Shown here: one piece after another, positions 7,011-12,581 of the stretch
Layout: each line of letters starts with the position of its first letter
How positions within the stretch are numbered: position 1 is the stretch's first letter
NCBI GenBank assembly: GCA_040226215.1
Contig: JAVKFF010000184.1
Location: 1 to 22,570 of the forward strand
From: JAVKFF01 sp040226215
GTDB lineage: Bacteria > Pseudomonadota > Alphaproteobacteria > DSM-16000 > Inquilinaceae
Direction of reading: 5' to 3'
Length of the DNA stretch: 22,570 bases
Notes under the pieces: generated by a model
Database searches by the model: none
Seen by the model: only the letters and a program-made list of their open reading frames with translations
Told to the model about the DNA's origin: nothing
Translations under genes and position numbers: made by a program

Positions 7011-7859
7011 ATGCCCGAGCTTCCAGAAGTCGAGACCGTCCGCCGCGGCCTGCAGAAGAAGATGGAGGGCCGCCGCCTGGGCCGCGTCGAGGTACGCCGG
7101 CCGGATCTCCGTTTCGCGCTGCCCGACGACCTCGCCGCGCGCCTTTCCGGACGCCAGGTCGTGGCCATCGATCGGCGGGCGAAGTATCTGCTCTTCCGGC
7201 TCGACGACGGCATGGTGCTCATGCTGCATCTCGGCATGTCCGGACGTCTGGTTGTGTCCGCGGCGACGCCCGGATTCCTGCCCGGCCGGCACGACCACTT
7301 GATCTTCGAGACGGAGGACGGCAGCCGCATCGTCTTCAACGACGTGCGCCGCTTCGGCATGGCCGACCTGGTGTCCTCCAACGCGCTCGGTGCCCATCCC
7401 CTGCTCGCCGGGCTGGGACCCGAGCCGCTCGACCCGGCGAGCTTCACGCCGGGCCATCTCGACCGCGCCCTGGCCGGCCGGCGAACGCCGATCAAGGCGG
7501 CGCTGCTCGACCAGCGGGTGGTCGCCGGCCTGGGCAACATCTACGTCGCCGAGGCCCTGTGGGAGGCCGGTGTCTCGCCCCGCCGGCTCGCCGCAACCAT
7601 TCCCGGCAAGCGGGCGGAGCGCCTGGTGCCCGCCATCCGCCAGGTGCTCGAGCGGGCCATCGCGGCCGGCGGATCGAGCCTGCGCGACTACGTGCAGGCG
7701 GATGGCGAGCTCGGCTACTTCCAGCACGAATGGCGGGTCTACGGCCGCGCGGGAGAGGCGTGCGCGGGGCGCCGTCCCGGCCGAACCTGCGGTGTCCCGA
7801 TCCGGCGGATCGTGCAGGGCGGCCGGTCGTCCTTCTATTGCCCCGCCTGCCAGCGCTGA
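7011..7859 (+). CDS. mutM: Formamidopyrimidine-DNA glycosylase (MutM/Fpg)
   Basis: Base-excision repair enzyme that removes 8-oxoguanine and formamidopyrimidines and nicks the abasic site. The start is fixed by the invariant MPELPEVETVRRGL, whose Pro2 becomes the catalytic N-terminal proline after Met removal; Glu3 is also catalytic. Lys58 matches the conserved DNA-contacting lysine. The helix-two-turn-helix region carries VVAGLGNIYVAEAL (170-183). The C-terminal zinc finger uses C251, C260, C277 and C280, with Arg272 in QGGRSSFYC. The first cysteine pair is spaced C-x8-C, while E. coli has C-x2-C and many alphaproteobacteria have C-x4-C, so the zinc loop is enlarged. The 282 residues fit the family (about 270-295). 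It is divergent from ubiE, with about 150 bp between them. Confidence 0.96.
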   Translation: MPELPEVETVRRGLQKKMEGRRLGRVEVRRPDLRFALPDDLAARLSGRQVVAIDRRAKYLLFRLDDGMVLMLHLGMSGRLVVSAATPGFLPGRHDHLIFETEDGSRIVFNDVRRFGMADLVSSNALGAHPLLAGLGPEPLDPASFTPGHLDRALAGRRTPIKAALLDQRVVAGLGNIYVAEALWEAGVSPRRLAATIPGKRAERLVPAIRQVLERAIAAGGSSLRDYVQADGELGYFQHEWRVYGRAGEACAGRRPGRTCGVPIRRIVQGGRSSFYCPACQR

Positions 7860-7870
7860 GACTGGCAACA

Positions 7871-7900
7871 AAGCCCTCGACGATGCCGAGGCTTCTTTCT
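7871..7900 (+). terminator. Intrinsic terminator candidate after mutM
   Basis: AAGCCCTCG and CGAGGCTT pair with one bulged C around a 7-nt loop, then CTTTCT follows. It lies 12 nt past the mutM stop. The T-tract is weak but in the right place. Confidence 0.5.
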
Positions 7901-7982
7901 AGGGTTGCGACGCTCGGCGCCGGGCGGACATGACTACCGTCAAACGGCGACCGCCGCTCAGGCAATCATCCGAGGAGGTCCA

Positions 7983-8756
7983 ATGGCCTACGAGAACCTG
8001 ATCGTGGAGACCCGCGGAAAGGTCGGGCTGATCACGCTGCACCGGCCCAAGGCGCTGAACGCGCTGTGCGACGCCCTGATCGACGAGCTGAACCAGGCGC
8101 TCGACACCTTCGAGGCGGATGACGCGGTCGGCTGCATGGTGATCACGGGCTCCGAAAAGGCCTTCGCCGCGGGTGCGGACATCAAGGAGATGGCCGAGCG
8201 GACATACATGGACGTCTACAAGGGCAACTTCATCGCCAAGTGGGAGCGCGTGACCCGCTGCCGCAAGCCGGTGATCGCCGCGGTGGCCGGCTACGCACTC
8301 GGCGGCGGCTGCGAGCTGGCGATGATGTGCGACCTGATCCTGGCCGGCGACAATGCCAAGTTCGGCCAGCCGGAGATCACCATCGGCACCATCCCCGGCT
8401 CCGGCGGCACCCAGCGGCTGACCCGCTTTGCCGGCAAGTCGAAGGCCATGGAGATGTGCCTGACCGGCCGCATGATGGACGCCGAGGAGGCCGAGCGCGC
8501 CGGCCTTGTCAGCCGCATCGTGCCGGCGGCCGAACTGGTGGACGAGGCGGTGAAGGTGGCAACCCGCATCGCCGACATGTCCCTGCCGGCGGTCATGATG
8601 GCGAAGGAGGCGGTGAACCGGGCCTACGAGACGACGCTGGCCGAAGGCGTGCATTTCGAGCGGCGGCTGTTCCACGCGACCTTTGGCACCAGGGACCAGA
8701 AGGAGGGCATGGCGGCCTTCGTCGAAAAGCGCCAGCCGGACTTCAAGGACGAGTAG
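7983..8756 (+). CDS. Enoyl-CoA hydratase (crotonase family, FadB1-like)
   Basis: Cytoplasmic crotonase-fold enzyme that hydrates trans-2-enoyl-CoA to 3-hydroxyacyl-CoA in beta-oxidation. The 257 residues match short-chain enoyl-CoA hydratases. The oxyanion-hole segments are AFAAGADIKEM (60-70) and GYALGGGCELAMMCD (103-117). The two catalytic glutamates of true hydratases are both present: E111 in GGGCEL and E131 in GQPEITIGTIPGSGGTQRL. This argues for a hydratase rather than an isomerase or dehalogenase relative. The start at 7983 has an excellent GAGGAGG 5 nt upstream. A gene of this type next to rpsT and mutM is a conserved alphaproteobacterial arrangement. Chain-length preference cannot be read from the sequence. 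Confidence 0.95.
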   Translation: MAYENLIVETRGKVGLITLHRPKALNALCDALIDELNQALDTFEADDAVGCMVITGSEKAFAAGADIKEMAERTYMDVYKGNFIAKWERVTRCRKPVIAAVAGYALGGGCELAMMCDLILAGDNAKFGQPEITIGTIPGSGGTQRLTRFAGKSKAMEMCLTGRMMDAEEAERAGLVSRIVPAAELVDEAVKVATRIADMSLPAVMMAKEAVNRAYETTLAEGVHFERRLFHATFGTRDQKEGMAAFVEKRQPDFKDE

Positions 8757-8785
8757 CCCCGGCGGGCGCTGCGGAGCGGCCGGGG
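8757..8785 (+). terminator. GC hairpin directly after the enoyl-CoA hydratase stop
   Basis: CCCCGGC (8757-8763) pairs with GCCGGGG (8779-8785), and CGCT/AGCG pair inside around a GCGG loop. The stem begins at the base after the stop codon. No T-run, so it is only a terminator-like structure. Confidence 0.35.
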
Positions 8786-8855
8786 AGAGGGGCGGCCGAC
8801 GAGCCGGTGCAGGGCTGACACGCGGCGTCGGCAGGTCGGGTTTCGTCCGTGGCGC

Positions 8856-8884
8856 TTGACGCTCGGCGGAGCGCTGATTATAAG
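8856..8884 (+). promoter_or_regulatory. Sigma-70 promoter of rpsT
   Basis: TTGACG (8856-8861), a 17-bp spacer, then TATAAG (8879-8884): near-consensus at both hexamers. Transcription should start near 8891, giving a leader of about 165 nt before rpsT. The leader is GC-rich and can form short stems, such as CCGG-TACG-CCGG near 9012-9025, consistent with but not proof of leader-based control. Confidence 0.8.
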
Positions 8885-9055
8885 GCGCGGCTTCTAGTCA
8901 CCTCGGATACTGCGCCCGGGTGGGAACCCCGGTGGGCGACCGCGGGCCGCCGGTCCGATGGCGGCACAGGCCGCGATATGCGGGAAGCGAAGCCGGGAAG
9001 CGGTGTCAGGGTCCGGTACGCCGGAACCGAGTGATCGACAGGGTTGAAGAGATAG

Positions 9056-9319
9056 ATGGCTAACCACAAGCAGTCCAAGAAGCGCATCCGCCAGACCGCG
9101 AGCCGCACCGCGGTGAACACGGCGCGGCGCAGCCGTATCCGCACCTTCACCAAGCAGGTGGAACTGGCCATCCAGGCCGGCGACAAGGAAGCGGCAGCCG
9201 CCGCCTTCAGGAAGGCGCAGCCCGAGGTACAGCGTGGCGTGACCAAGGGTGTGCTGCACCGGAACACCGCATCGCGCAAGATCTCCCGCCTGGCGCAGCG
9301 CATCCAGGCGCTCGCCTAG
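9056..9319 (+). CDS. rpsT: 30S ribosomal protein S20
   Basis: Primary 16S rRNA-binding protein of the small ribosomal subunit. The 87 residues begin MANHKQSKKRIRQTASRTAVN, the typical S20 start, and are rich in Lys/Arg. The helical body contains RRSRIRTFTKQVELAIQAGDKEAA, and the end AQRIQALA is characteristic. It has its own promoter, long leader and strong terminator, so it is a monocistronic unit. The Shine-Dalgarno is weak (GAAGAG about 6 nt before the ATG). E. coli S20 represses its own translation; the long leader here could serve the same purpose, but that is inference. The position just before dnaA is conserved in alphaproteobacteria. Confidence 0.97.
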   Translation: MANHKQSKKRIRQTASRTAVNTARRSRIRTFTKQVELAIQAGDKEAAAAAFRKAQPEVQRGVTKGVLHRNTASRKISRLAQRIQALA

Positions 9320-9350
9320 GCGTTCGTGGGGGCGCCTGCCCGCGCCCCGA

Positions 9351-9375
9351 AGCCCCGGTCTGCCGGGGCTTTTTC
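9351..9375 (+). terminator. Intrinsic terminator of rpsT
   Basis: AGCCCCGG (9351-9358), loop TCTG, CCGGGGCT (9363-9370), then TTTT. A perfect 8-bp stem with tetraloop and T-tract, 31 nt past the rpsT stop. Confidence 0.9.
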
Positions 9376-9441
9376 ATGACCCCGTGGCCAGACGCCACCC
9401 TCGGCCGGCAGCCCGCATGGCGGCGATGCTGGTGTGGCGCA

Positions 9442-9485
9442 GGAGCATCCCAACGGCAACGCAGCCGCGCGTTGCCGCATGCTCC
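9442..9485. repeat. Two-tier hairpin between rpsT and dnaA
   Basis: Outer arms GGAGCAT (9442-9448) and ATGCTCC (9479-9485) enclose perfect inner arms CGGCAACGC (9454-9462) and GCGTTGCCG (9469-9477) around a 6-nt loop. That gives 16 base pairs with a 5x1 internal loop. It lies outside any gene and after the rpsT terminator. It could be an insulator, a protein-binding site or part of an unannotated RNA. Confidence 0.7.
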
Positions 9486-9559
9486 GACCCGATTTCGCTC
9501 CCCGCCCCGACCGGCACGCGAACGAAATTTGCTTTTTTCAGATCGCCTGAATTGTTCGG

Positions 9560-9588
9560 TTGTCACCCGGGGAGGGGGAGTCTAGTAT
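9560..9588 (+). promoter_or_regulatory. Promoter upstream of the mini-ORF and dnaA
   Basis: TTGTCA (9560-9565), a 17-bp spacer, and TAGTAT (9583-9588) form a good sigma-70 match. A GANTC site (GAGTC, 9578-9582) ends at the base before the -10. Transcription would start near 9595, run through the 25-codon frame and could continue into dnaA, giving a leader of about 310 nt. Confidence 0.65.
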
Positions 9589-9647
9589 CCAAGACGCTCG
9601 AAGTAACGCATTAGAACAGTGTGGTCACTTGGGGAGGAATAAAAGCA

Positions 9648-9725
9648 ATGTCTGCTGAAGAAACAAAAGCATCCCCAAGAAAGCACCACTTCCGGGTTTA
9701 CAGCGTTATTTTGTACGATCAATAA
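9648..9725 (+). CDS. Putative 25-aa small protein or leader peptide upstream of dnaA
   Basis: ATG at 9648 to TAA at 9725 encodes 25 residues starting MSAEETKASPRKHHFRVYS. The N-terminus is polar and charged and the C-terminal part (FRVYSVILYDQ) could form a short strand. Upstream is GGGGAGGAA, the strongest Shine-Dalgarno near dnaA, and a near-consensus promoter 60 bp before it. Base composition is clearly more AT-rich than the neighbours. No family is recognised. It could be a leader peptide affecting dnaA expression, a free small protein, or a remnant; its TAA lies 181 bp before dnaA. Two short inverted repeats follow it (GTCAG/CTGAC at 9748-9761 and AGGCAA/TTGCCT at 9795-9807). Confidence 0.5.
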   Translation: MSAEETKASPRKHHFRVYSVILYDQ

Positions 9726-9794
9726 GGCTCTCTTCCTTAATCAATTCGTCAGATCGCTGACATAGTGTGGAGCGTGAATGCTTCGCGCTGCGTG

Positions 9795-9807
9795 AGGCAA
9801 ATTGCCT
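9795..9807. promoter_or_regulatory. Small inverted repeat before dnaA
   Basis: AGGCAA-A-TTGCCT is a perfect 6-bp dyad with a single central base, 100 bp before dnaA. GTCAG-ATCG-CTGAC (9748-9761) lies 33 bp upstream of it. Both are operator-sized, with no known binding protein assigned. Confidence 0.35.
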
Positions 9808-9906
9808 GCGTCTTGACGGACAGATGATGGCAACTGAGGTGTAACCTTTCGGCACGGCGCTCCATTCGGCAGCCGGAAGGGTGGATTTGGGGGTTTTCTC
9901 AACGCC

Positions 9907-11403
9907 ATGCCCGAGCGACAAGGAACGATCAACCCCAGAACCGACCCCGGAACCGACCCCGGAGTCAGCTCCGGGATCAGCCCTGGAACAACGCCGCGAG
10001 GCGCACCCACCGATCAGGGTCTCGCCGATCAGGGTCTCGTCGATCAGGTGTGGGTGAGGGTGCGCGCGCGCCTGCGCGACGAGGTCGGCGAAGCTGCGTT
10101 CAAGAGCTGGCTGAAGCCGCTGACGCTTTCGGGCATCGGCGATGGCGCCGTGCGCATCTCCGTGCCCACCAAGTTCATGCGCGACTGGGTGAGTTCCCAC
10201 TACGCCGAACGCATTCGCTGCCTGTTCAACGACGAGATCGGCGGCATCGACAGCATCGATGTCGACATCGCCTCCCGCCTTGGCAGCGAGTCCGCGCCGG
10301 CAGGAGATGCGGTGGTGACTGCCCCGCCGCGAGCCGAGGCCGATGGCGTGGATCCCCGGCCGGCGCGCATCGAGGATTTCGGTGCCGCCCTCGACCCGCG
10401 CTACACCTTCGACCATTTCGTCGTGGGCAAGCCGAACGAGCTGGCACATGCCGCCTCCAGGCGTGTCGCGGAGGCGTCGAAGGTCACCTTCAACCCGCTC
10501 TTCCTCTATGGCGGGGTCGGGCTCGGCAAGACCCACCTGATGCACGCCATCGCCGCGGAGATCCGCCGCAACCATCCGGAGCGCCGGGTGCTGTACCTGT
10601 CGGCGGAGAAGTTCATGTACCACTTCATCCGGGCGCTGCGCTTCAAGGACACGGTCAGCTTCAAGGAAATGTTCCGCTCGGTCGACGTGCTGATGATCGA
10701 CGACGTGCAGTTCATCTCCGGCAAGGAGTCGACCCAGGAGGAGTTTTTCCACACCTTCAACGCGCTGGTCGACCAGAACCGCCAGGTGATCATCTCCGCC
10801 GACAAGTCGCCGGGCGACCTGGAAGGCATGGAGGAACGGCTAAAATCCCGCCTCGGCTGGGGCCTGGTGGCGGACATCCATCCGACGACCTACGAGTTGC
10901 GTCTCGGCATCCTGCAGGCCCGCGCCGACCTCTACCGACACGTCGACATCCCCAACAAGGTGCTCGAATATCTGGCCCACAAGATCACCTCCAACGTGCG
11001 CGAGCTGGAAGGCGCTTTCAACCGCCTGATCGCCAATGCCGAACTGGTCGGCCGGGCGATCACGCTGGAATCCACCAACGAGCTGCTGCACGACATCCTG
11101 CGCATCTACGACCGCAAGCTCACGATCCACGATAACCAGCGCAAGGTGGCCGAGCACTACAACATCCGGGTCGCCGACATGCATTCGGCCCGACGCGCCC
11201 GCTCCGTCGCCCGGCCCCGACAGGTGGCGATGTATCTCGCCAAGCAGCTCACCGCGCGCTCGCTGCCGGAGATCGGGCGGAAATTCGGCGGCCGCGACCA
11301 CACCACCGTGATGCACGCCGTAAAGAAGGTCGAGGAACTGAGCGCCGGCGACGCCGCCTTCGCCGAGGACGTCGACCTGCTGCGCCGCATGCTGGGTGGC
11401 TGA
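9907..11403 (+). CDS. dnaA: Chromosomal replication initiator protein DnaA
   Basis: AAA+ initiator that binds DnaA boxes and opens the origin. The 498 residues are longer than E. coli DnaA (467) because of a repeat-rich N-terminal extension of about 46 residues. Domain I (about 48-115) contains VWVRVRARLRDEVGEAAFKSWLKPL. Domain II is short (about 120-160). Domain III has Walker A GGVGLGKTH (202-210), Walker B VDVLMIDDVQF (259-269) and the arginine-finger segment RLKSRLGWGL (311-320). Domain IV carries the DNA-binding signature GGRDHTTVMHAVKKVEEL (461-478). The ATG at 9907 has no close Shine-Dalgarno; in-frame GTG codons at 10048, 10054 and 10060 would start right at domain I and cannot be excluded. 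It converges on the K+ channel gene with a 5-bp gap. Confidence 0.97.
   Translation: MPERQGTINPRTDPGTDPGVSSGISPGTTPRGAPTDQGLADQGLVDQVWVRVRARLRDEVGEAAFKSWLKPLTLSGIGDGAVRISVPTKFMRDWVSSHYAERIRCLFNDEIGGIDSIDVDIASRLGSESAPAGDAVVTAPPRAEADGVDPRPARIEDFGAALDPRYTFDHFVVGKPNELAHAASRRVAEASKVTFNPLFLYGGVGLGKTHLMHAIAAEIRRNHPERRVLYLSAEKFMYHFIRALRFKDTVSFKEMFRSVDVLMIDDVQFISGKESTQEEFFHTFNALVDQNRQVIISADKSPGDLEGMEERLKSRLGWGLVADIHPTTYELRLGILQARADLYRHVDIPNKVLEYLAHKITSNVRELEGAFNRLIANAELVGRAITLESTNELLHDILRIYDRKLTIHDNQRKVAEHYNIRVADMHSARRARSVARPRQVAMYLAKQLTARSLPEIGRKFGGRDHTTVMHAVKKVEELSAGDAAFAEDVDLLRRMLGG
9939..9962. repeat. 12-bp tandem repeat in the dnaA 5' end
   Basis: AACCGACCCCGG is repeated perfectly at 9939-9950 and 9951-9962, followed by a degenerate third unit. 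It encodes the TDPGTDPG part of the DnaA extension; the unit length is a multiple of three, so copy changes keep the frame. Confidence 0.75.
10012..10050. repeat. 15-bp tandem repeat in the dnaA 5' end
   Basis: GATCAGGGTCTCGCC (10012-10026), GATCAGGGTCTCGTC (10027-10041) and a partial GATCAGGTG (10042-10050). It encodes DQGLADQGLVDQV immediately before domain I. Confidence 0.8.
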
Positions 11404-11408
11404 GGCGC

Positions 11409-12581
11409 TCAGCCGCCCGCCGCCGGGCTCTCCCGCATCCGGCGCCGTTCGACAGCTTCCTCCAGCCGCTCGCGCAGCCGGGGGCTGCTCGCGGCCACCT
11501 CCTCGAAGTCCTTCTTGGCCAGCACCAGGAGCTGGCAGGCGCTGATCGTGGTCACCGTGGCCAGCCGCTTGTCGTCGCCGCTCAAGAGCGCCGCTTCTCC
11601 AAACACCTCGCCCGGGCCGATCGAGACCACGCCATGGGGCAGATCGATCTCGGCCTGGCCACCGACCAGAAAATACAGCGCGTCCACCGGCTCGCCCCGC
11701 CTCATCACGGCATAACGCGCCGGCACGGTGCGCATAACCAGGCGGGCCGCCAGGCGCGACAGGGTCGCCGGGTCGAGGTCGGCCAGCACCGAGACCTGGA
11801 CCAGCCGGTTGACCGAGACGGCGAACTCGTGCTGCCGGATCTCGCGCGTGAAGCCCGCGGCGAGAATGGCGGCGGGCAGCGCGAACAGGCCAATGCCGCA
11901 GACCATCAGCAGCCCGGCCACCACCTTGCCCGGACCGGTCATCGGCACGACATCGCCGTAGCCGACCGTGGTCATCGTCACCACGCCCCACCACAGCGCG
12001 TCCGGGATCGAGGCGAAGCCGTCGGGCTGCACATCCCGTTCCAGGAAATACATCACCGTCGAGGTGGTGAAGGCCAGCATCCCCATGAGCATGAAGGCGG
12101 CGATGAGCGAGCGCCATTCGCTGCGGACGACCGCCGCGAACATCGAGAGCGTCGGCGAGTAGCGCGTCATCTTCAGAAGCCAGAAGATGCGGAAAAGGCG
12201 CAACGCCCTGAGGTCGACCGGGATCAGGAAGGCAAGCCAGAAGGGCAGGATCGCGGCCAGGTCGATCAGCGCCATCGGCGTCAGCATGTAGCGCAACCGG
12301 CCCCGAACCGGTTGGTGGTAGTCGTGCAGCCGGTCCTCGACCGCCGACCAGACGCGCAGCAGATACTCCACGGTGAAGACGAGAACGGTGACCAGGTCGA
12401 CCCAGACCGCGACCGCCTGCAGCCAGGCCGGCAGGCCTTCCACCGTTTCCAGCGCCAGAAAGGTGACGGCGACGAGGATCATGGCGACAAGGGAGATGTT
12501 CACCACGCGGTGCCAGAAGCCGACATGGCCCCAACCGTCCAGCAGGGTATGGACCCTGAGCCGGAGCTCGTGCCACCGCAT
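11409..12581 (-). CDS. Six-TM potassium channel with C-terminal cyclic-nucleotide-binding domain (MloK1-like)
   Basis: Inner-membrane K+ channel of 390 residues. Hydrophobic segments S1-S6 span about 25-245. The S4-like helix LRALRLFRIFWLLKMTRYS (124-142) is basic and voltage-sensor-like. The pore has the selectivity filter TMTTVGYGD (202-210). A linker leads to a cyclic-nucleotide-binding domain (about 265-370) with the phosphate-binding cassette GEVFGEAALLSG (324-335) and Arg339, the likely ligand-phosphate contact, one residue further on than in some relatives (GDDKRLATV). The C-terminus is a charged helix. Architecture and cassette resemble Mesorhizobium MloK1, which is opened by cAMP. 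The ATG shares its A with the TGA of the upstream KefB-type gene, so the two are translationally coupled and probably act on the same K+ pool. Ligand and gating are inferred. Confidence 0.93.
   Translation of the reverse strand: MRWHELRLRVHTLLDGWGHVGFWHRVVNISLVAMILVAVTFLALETVEGLPAWLQAVAVWVDLVTVLVFTVEYLLRVWSAVEDRLHDYHQPVRGRLRYMLTPMALIDLAAILPFWLAFLIPVDLRALRLFRIFWLLKMTRYSPTLSMFAAVVRSEWRSLIAAFMLMGMLAFTTSTVMYFLERDVQPDGFASIPDALWWGVVTMTTVGYGDVVPMTGPGKVVAGLLMVCGIGLFALPAAILAAGFTREIRQHEFAVSVNRLVQVSVLADLDPATLSRLAARLVMRTVPARYAVMRRGEPVDALYFLVGGQAEIDLPHGVVSIGPGEVFGEAALLSGDDKRLATVTTISACQLLVLAKKDFEEVAASSPRLRERLEEAVERRRMRESPAAGG

Noticed and set aside
8849..9034. 61-codon frame in the rpsT leader
   Set aside because: It begins upstream of the predicted transcription start, has no Shine-Dalgarno and covers the promoter.
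9376..9906. Possible oriC in the rpsT-dnaA gap
   Set aside because: The gap has an AT-rich part and dyads, but I found no cluster of TTWTNCACA boxes on either strand, so origin function is unsupported.
10745..10753. DnaA-box match TTTTCCACA inside dnaA
   Set aside because: A single match in coding sequence (Phe-Phe-His-Thr codons) with no neighbours; chance is sufficient.
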